From assembly GCA_947623945.1 (NCBI GenBank), contig CANQHU010000012.1, positions 1 to 43,781 of the forward strand: a stretch of DNA of 43,781 nucleotides. The letters are read 5' to 3'. A program made the translations under genes and the position numbers. Each line of letters opens with the position of its first letter. The first letter of the stretch is position 1. This document shows positions 13,671-22,016 of this stretch, one piece after another. This stretch comes from an uncultured Clostridia bacterium. GTDB lineage: Bacteria; Bacillota; Clostridia; TANB77; CAG-508. The notes beneath the pieces are model-generated. The model was not told where the DNA came from. It worked only from the letters and a program-made list of their open reading frames with translations, and made no database searches.

Positions 13671-15509
13671 ATGTGTGGAATTGTAGGTTACATAGGAACA
13701 AAAAAAGCTAGCCCAATTTTAATTAATGGGCTTATTAGATTGGAATACAGAGGATATGATTCAGCTGGTATTTCAACTATTGAAAAAAATGGTCTTTCTA
13801 TTATGAAAGATAAAGGAAGAGTAAAAAATTTATATAATTTAGATGGAATTCATAGTTTAGAAGGAACTATTGGTATTGCTCATACAAGATGGGCAACACA
13901 TGGCAAACCTTCAAAAGAAAATTCTCATCCTCATATGGATAATAGTAAAACATTTAGTGTTGTTCATAATGGAATTATCGAAAATTATAATGAATTAAGG
14001 AAATTTTTACAACACAAAGGATATACTTTCTATTCTCAAACAGATACTGAAGTTATACCAAATTTAGTTCATTACTATTATGAAAAAGAATCAGGTATAA
14101 ATGAAAACAAATTTTTAAATGCTTTTAAGAAGGCTTGTAATGATTTAAGTGGAAGTTTTGCAATTGAAATTATTTGTAAAGACTGTCCTGATATTATGAT
14201 CGTTTCTAGAAAAGATAGCCCTTTAGTAATTGGAAAAGGTGAAAACGAAAATTATATTTCATCTGATATTCCAGCTATTCTTTCTTTTACAAGAAATTTT
14301 TACTTGTTAAATGATTTTGAAATTGCTGTTTTATCAAGAGATGATATTAATTTTTATGATAAAGATTTGAATGTAATTCAAAAAAAGGCTGAAACTATTG
14401 CATGGAATGCTTTAAGTGCTGAAAAAGACGGTTATGAAGATTTTATGTTAAAAGAAATTTATGAACAACCAACTGCAATTAGAGAAACAATAGGTGCAAA
14501 ATTAAATGAAAATTCAAAATGTGATTTTCCAGAATTAGATATTACAAAAGATTATTTATTAAATATAAATAAAATTTATATTGTTGCTTGTGGTACTGCT
14601 ATGCATGCAGGTTTGGCTGGAAAGCATGCAATTGAAAGGCTTTGCAAAATCCCAACAGAAGTTGATATTGCTTCTGAATTTAGATATAGAGATCCTTTAG
14701 TTGATGAAAAAACTTTATGTATTTTTATTTCTCAATCTGGAGAAACGGCAGACACTATCGCAGCATTAAAATTGTGTAGAAAAAAAGGTGCCAAAACACT
14801 TGCTATAAGTAATGTAATTGGAAGTTCTATTACAAGGGAAGCAGATCTTTCTATTTATACACATGCTGGACCAGAAATTGCTGTTGCTTCAACAAAAGCA
14901 TACACTTCTCAAGTTATTTTAATTACATTATTAGCAATTTATTTTGCTGAAATTTTAGAGATTAGTGATTCTGAAATTAAAAAATTGAAAAAAGATATTT
15001 TGGAATTACCTAAAAAAATAGAAGAAACTTTAAAATTATCAGAAGTTGTAAAAGATTTTTCAAAAGAAGTTTACCAAGAAAAGGATATGTTTTTCTTGGG
15101 TAGAGGTATTGATGAAACAGTTGCAAAAGAAGGTTCTTTAAAATTAAAAGAAATTTCTTATATACATGCAGAAAGTTATCCAGCAGGTGAACTAAAACAT
15201 GGACCAATTGCTTTAATTGAAAATGATGTAACAGTTGTAAGTATTATGACAGATAAAAAATTAGTTGAGAAAACAATTAGCAACATTCAAGAAGTTGTAA
15301 CTCGTGGTGCTAAAACTTTAGTTGTTACAAATCAAGATATAAAAGAGGATATGTTTGATATGACAATTAAAATTCCAGAAACAAATACTTTTATTTCTCC
15401 TATTTTATCTGTAATTCCTTTGCAATTATTTTCTTATTATATTTCAAAGGAAAAAGGATTAGATGTTGATAAACCAAGAAATCTTGCAAAATCTGTTACA
15501 GTTGAATAA
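13671..15509 (+). CDS. glmS: Glutamine-fructose-6-phosphate aminotransferase (isomerising)
   Basis: A 612-residue enzyme that makes glucosamine-6-phosphate from fructose-6-phosphate and glutamine, the first step to UDP-GlcNAc. ATG 13671 follows AGGAGG, giving the required MCGIVGYIG with the catalytic Cys at position 2. The N-terminal glutaminase domain (HTRWATHGKPS, about 78-88) is followed by two SIS sugar-isomerase domains (VACGTAMHAG; SQSGETADT; STKAYTSQ) and the conserved C-terminal DKPRNLAKSVTVE. Two CGG triplets are both out of frame (GAC GGT and ACG GCA), and the frame is undisturbed. Confidence 0.97.
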   Translation: MCGIVGYIGTKKASPILINGLIRLEYRGYDSAGISTIEKNGLSIMKDKGRVKNLYNLDGIHSLEGTIGIAHTRWATHGKPSKENSHPHMDNSKTFSVVHNGIIENYNELRKFLQHKGYTFYSQTDTEVIPNLVHYYYEKESGINENKFLNAFKKACNDLSGSFAIEIICKDCPDIMIVSRKDSPLVIGKGENENYISSDIPAILSFTRNFYLLNDFEIAVLSRDDINFYDKDLNVIQKKAETIAWNALSAEKDGYEDFMLKEIYEQPTAIRETIGAKLNENSKCDFPELDITKDYLLNINKIYIVACGTAMHAGLAGKHAIERLCKIPTEVDIASEFRYRDPLVDEKTLCIFISQSGETADTIAALKLCRKKGAKTLAISNVIGSSITREADLSIYTHAGPEIAVASTKAYTSQVILITLLAIYFAEILEISDSEIKKLKKDILELPKKIEETLKLSEVVKDFSKEVYQEKDMFFLGRGIDETVAKEGSLKLKEISYIHAESYPAGELKHGPIALIENDVTVVSIMTDKKLVEKTISNIQEVVTRGAKTLVVTNQDIKEDMFDMTIKIPETNTFISPILSVIPLQLFSYYISKEKGLDVDKPRNLAKSVTVE

Positions 15510-15527
15510 AATAGTTAAACTTTTTTT

Positions 15528-15562
15528 AGCCACTTAAATTAACTTTTAAGTGGCTTTTTTTA
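15528..15562. terminator. Bidirectional terminator between glmS and bofA
   Basis: AGCCACTTAAA pairs with TTTAAGTGGCT, followed by a T run; the reverse strand also ends in a T run, so it serves the two convergent genes. Confidence 0.85.
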
Positions 15563-15830
15563 TCCAATTAATAATTTTACAATTATTAAACATACTCCAC
15601 CTGGTAGTCCCAATAATCCGAATTAATATACTTGTAAAAAAATTGAGTCCAATATGAAATCCAAAATTTTTACCAACTATATTAACAATAAATATAAAAA
15701 TACCGCCTAATACAGAATTAAAAACTAATTTTAATATCTTTTTTAATGGAAAAATAAAAATTCTTCCTATTATAAAAATAAAACAAATACATGCCAAATA
15801 AGTAATTATATTTATATCCATTAAATCCAT
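15560..15830 (-). CDS. bofA: BofA-like pro-sigma-K processing inhibitor, read through a +1 site at CGG
   Basis: Skipping one base at the in-frame CGG (15618-15620, ATT CGG A, codon 71) gives an 89-residue protein, near the 87 of B. subtilis BofA. The unshifted frame runs into unrelated sequence (IRIIGTTRWSMFNN), while the shifted frame gives the family's C-terminal GLLGLPGGVCLIIVKLL. Two membrane helices are visible (about 7-24 and 37-55) before the amphipathic end. In relatives BofA holds the SpoIVFB protease inactive in the forespore membrane until late sporulation. Its neighbour is a YaaL-like gene, as in Bacillus. Confidence 0.88.
15618..15620 (-). other. CGG +1 recoding site, bofA
   Basis: Context ATT-C-GGA-TTA. 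Skipping the C restores the conserved G-x-P-G end of BofA. Confidence 0.85.
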
Positions 15831-15876
15831 CTCCTTGTATCATTTGTATGTGAGATGGTGGACAAATATTACTTTA

Positions 15877-16164
15877 TTAACCTGCTTCTTCTTCATCTTC
15901 TAAAGTAAATTTAATATCATTTATCATATCTACCTCTATTCCTTTGGATTTTGCTATTTTTATTAAGTAATCTAATTTTGCTTGATTTGCTTTTATTTGG
16001 TAGGTAAAATAATCTACTAAATCATCTTGAGCATATTCAAAATTTTTATTTACAATTTTTAAATCTTCCCTTGTTCTTATAATTGCTTTTATTAATTCTA
16101 CTTCTCTTTCTATCTCTGTTTTTTCAATTATTTTTTCTTCTTTCACATAATATTCTTTTTGCAT
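15877..16164 (-). CDS. YaaL-like DUF2508 protein
   Basis: A 95-residue helical protein. The central segment ELIKAIIRTREDLKIVNKNF... followed by DLVDYFTYQIKANQAKLDYL (about 48-68) matches the DUF2508/YaaL pattern, in which a Y-Y/F-x-Q-I-x-A-x-Q-x-K-(L/Y)-x-Y-L stretch is conserved. In Bacillus yaaL lies directly before bofA, and the same pair with the same orientation is seen here. Function is unknown. Confidence 0.75.
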   Translation of the reverse strand: MQKEYYVKEEKIIEKTEIEREVELIKAIIRTREDLKIVNKNFEYAQDDLVDYFTYQIKANQAKLDYLIKIAKSKGIEVDMINDIKFTLEDEEEAG

Positions 16165-16341
16165 ATTATTTCCTCTTTTCTCTTTATTTTACTTTATTAT
16201 ACTCACCACTTTATATTTTTATTCATGAAATTGTTTATAATACAATAAATTAAAATAATTTGTCTAAAGTACTTGTTTTTTTCGGCATTTTGTAGGATAA
16301 TATATATGTATGATTAGATTTTAGAAAGGAATTAGTTTTTA

Positions 16342-18675
16342 ATGAAATATATAGACAAATTTTTGAAAAAATTAAATACAGATAGAAATACCTTTGCAAC
16401 TTACATATTAACCTTAATTTCTATATATTTAGCAGTAGATAGAATTGTAGAAATGCTTCTTATGATATTTACAGGTACTTCTTATGCTTACTGGGGACCA
16501 ATACAATATGCTTTCGCATTAGCATGTCCTGTTTTTGCATTTGCCTTTTCAGCACAATCAAAATTTGCAAAAAACAAAGCATATAAAATAACATTATTTT
16601 ATCTATTCATTATAGGATTTTATATTATAGCTGTTTCTATGTTTACTCAATGGCTTAATATGGGAGCATGGTTATTACTTTTATCTGTGCCAAATTACAC
16701 GGAATTAATTACTGAATTTTCAGATTTAGTAACACCTGCATTTGTAAGTATTTCTTTATACTTGCCATTAATTACAGTTTATCCTTTATTTAAATGGCTT
16801 TATTTTACTGTTCGTGATGATCCTAAAAAAACCCGTTCTATTTGGGATTTTAGAGGAATCAGTTTAGCAGATAAAAAAGCAGGACATGGACCTTATACTT
16901 GTGAAGTTTATATTTGTACTGATGATGAATACAATAAAACAATCATAATGCCTGAGGCTTCAAGATTTCAATCTTTACTTGTATGCGGTGGTTCTGGAAG
17001 TGGAAAAACTTCTTTAGTATTTGAACCTTTAATTGCAAAAGATATTGAAAGAAAACATTTCTTTAAAGAGGCTTCCAAAGAATTAGGATTTACTGCTTTA
17101 AAAACAAAAATTGCTTATTTAAACAAACCTTATGATAATAATTATTTAAATAAAAACTTTAGTTTAAATATGATAACTCCTGTAAGTGGAAAAGAAAATA
17201 TATTTAATACATATTTAAAGAAAATGCTTTTAGGAACAGTATATGGAGAAAATATATATAGAGATTTAGGTATTACTTATATGGCACCAGATGATGCTTC
17301 TATGCAAATTATGATGGATGTTTGTAAAAACTTTGGTGTTGATTATGACATTATAGATCCTTCTAATCCTAATTCAATTGGATTAAATCCTTTTGTATAT
17401 AATGATCCTAATAAAATTGCAATAACAATATCTTCTGTATTAAAAGCAATGTTCATTGTTTCTCATGATGACCCAGAAGAAGCCTACAGAGGAGATGTAT
17501 CTACTCAAGCAATTGAAAATGTTTCTATTTTGTTAAAAGAAATTTATCCAAGAATGCATGAAGGTACACTTCCTAATATGGAAGATTTACTAAAATTATT
17601 AACAAATTTTGAATTAATAGAAAAAATGTGCGAAATTATGGCACATGATGAAGAATTAAAAGAAAAATATTCTGTACAACTTATGTACTTTAAAAAGAAT
17701 TTTTATGCTAATAGTCCAGGAAAAGCAGAAATCGAAAAATATCTTTATACTGCTGTTAGCCAATTAGATAATTTATTAAGAATTCCAGGAATTAAGCCAA
17801 TTTTATGCAACAGACACAATAATATCAATTTTGATGATCTTTTAGCTGAAGGAAAAGTTGTATTTGTTTGTACAAGACGTGGCGATTTAGGAGCAGCAGG
17901 TCACAAAGCATTTGGATTATTTTACTTAATTTCAATGCAAGATGCTGTTTTAAGAAGACCAGGAAATGAAAATACTAGAATTCCTTATTTCCTATATGTT
18001 GATGAATTTGCTGATTTTGTTTGTAGAGCAACTGAGCCAATGTTCACATTGTATAGAAAATTTAGAGTTGCACCAACAATATCTATTCAAAGTATTTCAC
18101 AATTAGAGCTTCATGGTCAAAAGGAAAACTATAAAAATCTTATTTTATCAAATTGTGCAAGTAAAATATTTACAGGAAGTGGAGAATGGAACGAACTTGA
18201 ATGGTGGCAAAATGAATTTGGTACCCACAGAGAATGGACATACAGCAATAATATGGATATGGATAAATTAGAATATGATCCAAAAGCCGGAAGTGTAAAA
18301 TGGGCTTGGGTTGAAACTGTAAGAGCTGGTAAACTTCAAACATTAAAACAAACACAAGCTGCTTACAAAATAAGGCAATCAAATGGTAGTCCTCAATCCG
18401 GAGTTGGAAATTTTGCTTACTTAGAAGCAAAATATAAAGAGCCTCAAAAAATTGCAAATTATGATTTTGGTAAATATTCTGATGGAGTTACAACTGAAAC
18501 TGAGGATGACGATACTAATAATTCTAGAAAAAAATTAGACTTAAAAAATATTAACTTTAAAGATGAACGAGATGAAATAGATCCAGTACAAACAGATACA
18601 TCTGATTCAAAATATTTATTTGATAACGAAGATGCTATTGTTGTAAACTTAAAAAGAGGAAATCCAAATTCTTAA
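16342..18675 (+). CDS. VirD4/TraG-like coupling ATPase
   Basis: A 777-residue membrane-bound ATPase. Four hydrophobic helices fill residues about 15-150; the nucleotide-binding domain has Walker A GGSGSGKTSL (about 215-224) and Walker B FLYVDEFADF (about 549-558), with the family's typical QSISQLE and SNCASKIFTGS blocks after it. It is a type IV secretion coupling protein of the VirD4/TraG type. No relaxase or other conjugation gene is near, so it may be part of a lone, chromosomally fixed system. Several CGG triplets are all out of frame (ACG GAA, TGC GGT, GCC GGA, TCC GGA). Confidence 0.85.
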   Translation: MKYIDKFLKKLNTDRNTFATYILTLISIYLAVDRIVEMLLMIFTGTSYAYWGPIQYAFALACPVFAFAFSAQSKFAKNKAYKITLFYLFIIGFYIIAVSMFTQWLNMGAWLLLLSVPNYTELITEFSDLVTPAFVSISLYLPLITVYPLFKWLYFTVRDDPKKTRSIWDFRGISLADKKAGHGPYTCEVYICTDDEYNKTIIMPEASRFQSLLVCGGSGSGKTSLVFEPLIAKDIERKHFFKEASKELGFTALKTKIAYLNKPYDNNYLNKNFSLNMITPVSGKENIFNTYLKKMLLGTVYGENIYRDLGITYMAPDDASMQIMMDVCKNFGVDYDIIDPSNPNSIGLNPFVYNDPNKIAITISSVLKAMFIVSHDDPEEAYRGDVSTQAIENVSILLKEIYPRMHEGTLPNMEDLLKLLTNFELIEKMCEIMAHDEELKEKYSVQLMYFKKNFYANSPGKAEIEKYLYTAVSQLDNLLRIPGIKPILCNRHNNINFDDLLAEGKVVFVCTRRGDLGAAGHKAFGLFYLISMQDAVLRRPGNENTRIPYFLYVDEFADFVCRATEPMFTLYRKFRVAPTISIQSISQLELHGQKENYKNLILSNCASKIFTGSGEWNELEWWQNEFGTHREWTYSNNMDMDKLEYDPKAGSVKWAWVETVRAGKLQTLKQTQAAYKIRQSNGSPQSGVGNFAYLEAKYKEPQKIANYDFGKYSDGVTTETEDDDTNNSRKKLDLKNINFKDERDEIDPVQTDTSDSKYLFDNEDAIVVNLKRGNPNS

Positions 18676-18692
18676 AAAAATATACAATACAT

Positions 18693-18731
18693 AAAAAGAC
18701 TAAAATCTCTAAAGATTTTAGTCTTTTTTAT
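18693..18731. terminator. Bidirectional terminator
   Basis: AAAAGACTAAAATCT and AGATTTTAGTCTTTT pair perfectly around a 4-base loop, followed by a T run, between the VirD4-like gene and the convergent permease gene. Confidence 0.9.
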
Positions 18732-19581
18732 ATATGAAATCCTATTACTTCTAATGCAATTCCTGAAATTACTCCTATTACATATAATAGAGCAATAATT
18801 TTTATATTTTGTTTAATTCCTTTGTTTGTTTTAAATAATACTGCTAGTCCCACTCCTGCACCAACTAAAGTGCCTGAAATCATAGTTGATATTGAGATAA
18901 CATTTTCTAAATACATTTGTGTTAAAATAACAGATGAAGCACAATTTGGAATTAATCCGAATTAATCCAGCAAGTATTGGTCCTAATATTGGTTTACTTT
19001 GTAAAAGCCCGGAAATTTGTTCTTCCCCTATTAAATAAATTGCAATATTAATTATTATTGTTACTATAAATATAAATATGAAAATATTTAGTGTATGTTT
19101 TAAAGCTGATTTAAAAATTCCATGTTCACAATCACAATGTTCTTTTTCACATAAATCTATAATTTTTTGTTCTTCCCCATTTTTATTTTTTATTCTTAAA
19201 ATAAAATCTATTATAAATCCTGCTATTACTCCAATTACTAATTTTATACCTAATATTGCAAGTATTGTAGTAATTGGTACTGCTTCAGATAATAAAATTG
19301 GTAACATTTCATCTGATGTTGAAAGATATACTGCAATTAATGTTCCCAATGTAATTACTCTTGCTGCATAAAGATTTGTTGCAGATACCGAAAAGCCACA
19401 TTGTGGAACAACTCCGCAAGACTCCACCTATAAATGGTCCATATTTTCCTGATTTTTTTATTACTTCTTTTGTCTTGTCTTTTGTTTTATGCTCAATATA
19501 TTCCATTATTAAATAGGTAATTAATAAAAATGGAAGTAATTTTATGCTATCTATAATAGCATCTAATAATATATCTACCAT
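18728..19581 (-). CDS. ArsP_2-like heavy-metal/manganese permease, with two +1 sites at CGG
   Basis: Conventional reading gives three disconnected ORFs. Skipping one base at each in-frame CGG (19414-19416, codon 56; 18957-18959, codon 208) joins them into a 283-residue membrane protein of the ArsP_2 type (putative 10-TM metal exporter). It has two homologous halves: GGVLGVVPQCGFSVSATNLY in the first and AGLIGLIPNCASSVILTQMY in the second. Both CGG sites fall on the same glycine of this repeat (VLG and LIG). The middle loop is metal-suggestive (CEKEHCDCEHG, about 139-149). The start at 19581 is MVDILLD. Confidence 0.85.
18957..18959 (-). other. CGG +1 recoding site 2 in the permease gene
   Basis: Context ATT-C-GGA-TTA. 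Skipping the C gives LAGLIGLIPNCASSV, matching the first-half repeat. Confidence 0.85.
19414..19416 (-). other. CGG +1 recoding site 1 in the permease gene
   Basis: Context TTG-C-GGA-GTT. Skipping the C gives GGVLGVVPQCGFSV, a conserved family motif. Confidence 0.87.
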
Positions 19582-19668
19582 ATGTTACTCCTTTTTATTT
19601 TTCATTTTTATATATTACCATATTTTTCAAGATTTTTCAAGAGGGAGATTTGTATACAAAATCCCCCT

Positions 19669-20133
19669 TTAGAACTCTCTTCTTCTATAGCATCCTGTTA
19701 TGTTTCCTGAATTTCCATTATTATTTGGAATTACATTAATTCTCGCACTTACACCATTTACTCCTGAAACTTGTTCATTATTGCATCCGCAATTATTATT
19801 TTGATTGTTATTTAACTGTTGCAAGTCATTTGAAATTGTATTTATTGCTTGAGCTTCATTAGAAGAATTGCATAAATTACATGTGTTGCATGAGTTTAAA
19901 AATCTGCAAATAGCACATGTTAAAAAAGCAGTTACGTAACTTAAAATTGCATATGCAATTGCGGCAATTAAAAATGTTATATTGTCTATTACAAATGCAA
20001 CTATTAAAAATACAGCAAATATTATTAAAGAAACAAGTATTGGACATCTAAAAATCTTTTGTAGTGCTATAGAAATAATAACAACTGCGATTGGTAAAGC
20101 AAAAAATATAAGTAGCATTTCGTTTGTAATCAT
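19669..20133 (-). CDS. Cysteine-containing membrane protein of unknown function
   Basis: A 154-residue protein with three hydrophobic helices in the first 75 residues, a cysteine cluster (CAICRFLNSCNTCNLCNSS, about 73-91) directly after them, and an asparagine-rich C-terminus (NNNQNNNCGCNN, then NNNGNSGN). The pattern suggests a membrane protein with a metal-binding or disulphide loop facing one side; low-complexity Asn tails are common in this genome type. No family is recognised. CGG occurs only across TGC GGA. Confidence 0.5.
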   Translation of the reverse strand: MITNEMLLIFFALPIAVVIISIALQKIFRCPILVSLIIFAVFLIVAFVIDNITFLIAAIAYAILSYVTAFLTCAICRFLNSCNTCNLCNSSNEAQAINTISNDLQQLNNNQNNNCGCNNEQVSGVNGVSARINVIPNNNGNSGNITGCYRRREF

Positions 20134-20195
20134 AGCTCTCCTCTCCTTTTTAGGTTTTGCTATATTTTATGCTACCTATTTATTTTTTGTTAATT

Positions 20196-20937
20196 TTATT
20201 CATATTCTACTTTTACTAAATATAATCCTTGTGGTGGCAGTGTTTTTCCTGAATTTTCTCTTTTACCTTCTTTTATAATTTTAGGAATTTGTGTTGGTTC
20301 TATATTTCCTAACCCAACTTCTACTAATGTACCTGCTATAATTCTTACCATGTTATACAAAAATCCGCTTCCTGTTAATTCAATCCATATTCTGTTTCCT
20401 TCTTTTTCTATTACTTCTGCTTTGTAAATAGTTCTATTACTGTTTTTTGAACTTGTTCCACTTGCTTTAAAAGCCTTAAAATCATGTTCTCCTTCAAAAT
20501 ATTTGATTGCTTGTTTCATTTTTTCTACATCTAATTTCATAGGAATATGTGTTTCTAAATTTCTGTAAATTGCTGTTCCTAGTTTAGAATTGTTAATTAT
20601 ATAGCGATAAGTTTTTTTCTTACAAGAAAGTCTACTATGAAAATTTTCATCTACTTCTTCTGCTGACTGAACTAAAATAGATTTTTTAAGTTTACTATTT
20701 ATTGCTAAAGCAAATTTTTCTATTGGAATAGTAGAATTTGTTTTAAAATTGGCTACTTGTCCTAGGCTATGTACTCCTCTATCTGTTCTTCCAGAAGCCG
20801 TTAATTCTACTTCTTCCCCTGTTATTTGTTCGATTGCTTTTTCTATTGTTCCCTGTATGTTTAATTTATTGGGCTGACGTTGCCACCCGACCAAATTCTT
20901 TTCCATCATATTCTATTGTTAATTTAATATTTCTCAT
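20196..20937 (-). CDS. truA: tRNA pseudouridine synthase A, read through a +1 site at CGG
   Basis: Makes pseudouridine at positions 38-40 of tRNA anticodon arms. The conventional ORF starts too late; a proper start at 20937 (MRNIKLTIEYDGKEF) becomes continuous when one base is skipped at the in-frame CGG (20887-20889, GGT CGG G, codon 17), giving FGGWQRQPNKLNIQ, the conserved TruA F-x-G-W-Q-x-Q block. The 246-residue result has the catalytic Asp in SGRTDRGVHS (about 52), then HDFKAFKASG and GSGFLYNMVRII. Its start overlaps the cdaA stop (ATGA), so the two are coupled. Unshifted translation would end after 23 residues. Confidence 0.93.
20887..20889 (-). other. CGG +1 recoding site, truA
   Basis: Context GGT-C-GGG-TGG. 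Skipping the C restores FGGWQRQP, 17 codons from the start; no in-frame alternative start precedes the conserved block. Confidence 0.9.
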
Positions 20938-21812
20938 ATTTTTCCAACTTTTCTTTCTTTTTTCTCAACAGTGAACCTTTTTGTCACAATATTACTTATT
21001 AATATTTTCTTTAAAACATCTTCTCTTACATCTGCAATTAATGTACCATCTTTAGCAACTGATATTTTTCCAGTTTCTTCTGATACAATAATTACAATAC
21101 TATCAGATTCTTTTGATATTCCAATAGCTGCTCTATGCCTTGTTCCTAATTCTTTTGCAATATCTTTATCATCTGCTAATGGTAATACACAAGCAGCAGC
21201 AGCAATTTTATTTCCTGAAATTACTACAGCTCCATCATGCAAAGGTGTTTTTGGTTCAAATATATTTACTAATAATTGAGGTGATACTTCTGCATCCATT
21301 GGTACTCCTGTTGCAATTATATCTTGTATTTTTATATCTCTTTCAAAAACAATTAATGCTCCTGTTTTTGCTTTTGAAAGCTCTGTTGCAGCAATTACTG
21401 CTTTATATATATCCTCTTTTGTTTTTGCTGATACATCTTTATCTATTCCGAAAAATTTTGTAATTTTATTTGTTCCTAACTGCTCTAGTGCTCTTCTTAA
21501 TTCTGGCTGGAATAAAACAATAATTGCAATTACTCCCCAATTCATAATACCAGTCAATATCCAATTTAAAATTTTTAAGTTTAAAAGACCACTAATCCAT
21601 GTTGTAATAACTAAAAGAGCAATTCCTTTTATTAATTGCCATGCTCTTGATTCTTTTACCATTCTAAAGAAACAATATACTAAAAATATTACAAGTGCTA
21701 TATCAATTATAAATGTTATTAATTCAAATGGATTTTCTTGTAACGTTTTAATATAAGATATTATATTTTCTTTATAAAAATTTTCCCAATTCATTCCTAA
21801 ATCTATTTGCAT
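20934..21812 (-). CDS. cdaA: Diadenylate cyclase CdaA (c-di-AMP synthase)
   Basis: A 292-residue membrane enzyme making c-di-AMP, which controls osmolyte and potassium balance. Three N-terminal membrane helices (about 30-95) precede the DAC domain, with the DGA motif in PLHDGAVVISG (about 190-200) and RHR in GTRHRAAIGIS (about 225). Starts MQIDLGMNWENFYKE. It ends in an ATGA overlap with truA. The usual partner cdaR is not adjacent. CGG occurs once, out of frame (TTC GGA). Confidence 0.95.
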   Translation of the reverse strand: MQIDLGMNWENFYKENIISYIKTLQENPFELITFIIDIALVIFLVYCFFRMVKESRAWQLIKGIALLVITTWISGLLNLKILNWILTGIMNWGVIAIIVLFQPELRRALEQLGTNKITKFFGIDKDVSAKTKEDIYKAVIAATELSKAKTGALIVFERDIKIQDIIATGVPMDAEVSPQLLVNIFEPKTPLHDGAVVISGNKIAAAACVLPLADDKDIAKELGTRHRAAIGISKESDSIVIIVSEETGKISVAKDGTLIADVREDVLKKILISNIVTKRFTVEKKERKVGKI

Positions 21813-21826
21813 TTGTTTCTCCTTTT

Positions 21827-21952
21827 TTATCTCATTAGTGCATATACAAGTGTTACTCCTGTTCCGGCTACCATTAAAATAGCTAAAATTCCTGCCATAA
21901 TTTTAACAAATATTTCTCCTTTGGAGTGTTGTTTTTTTTGCTTTTTTTCCAT
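21827..21952 (-). CDS. DUF4044-like small membrane protein
   Basis: A 41-residue protein: lysine-rich N-terminus (MEKKQKKQHSKGEIF) and one membrane helix (VKIMAGILAILMVAGTGVTL). This is the layout of DUF4044 proteins. I choose ATG 21952, with AGGAAGG about nine bases upstream. It precedes cdaA by 14 bases and is probably in the same operon. CGG spans GCC GGA only. Confidence 0.65.
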   Translation of the reverse strand: MEKKQKKQHSKGEIFVKIMAGILAILMVAGTGVTLVYALMR

Positions 21953-22016
21953 CTTTTTCATCCTTCCTATTTTTATTAATTATAATTATATCATATATTG
22001 TTTAATTTTCAATTAT

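Noticed and set aside
18947..18968. A 10-bp tandem duplication (GAATTAATCC twice) as the cause of the permease frameshift
   Set aside because: Removing ten bases restores a frame, but skipping one base at CGG also does and yields LAGLIGLIPNC, which aligns with GGVLGVVPQC in the first half; the repeat encodes the real GLIGLI segment.
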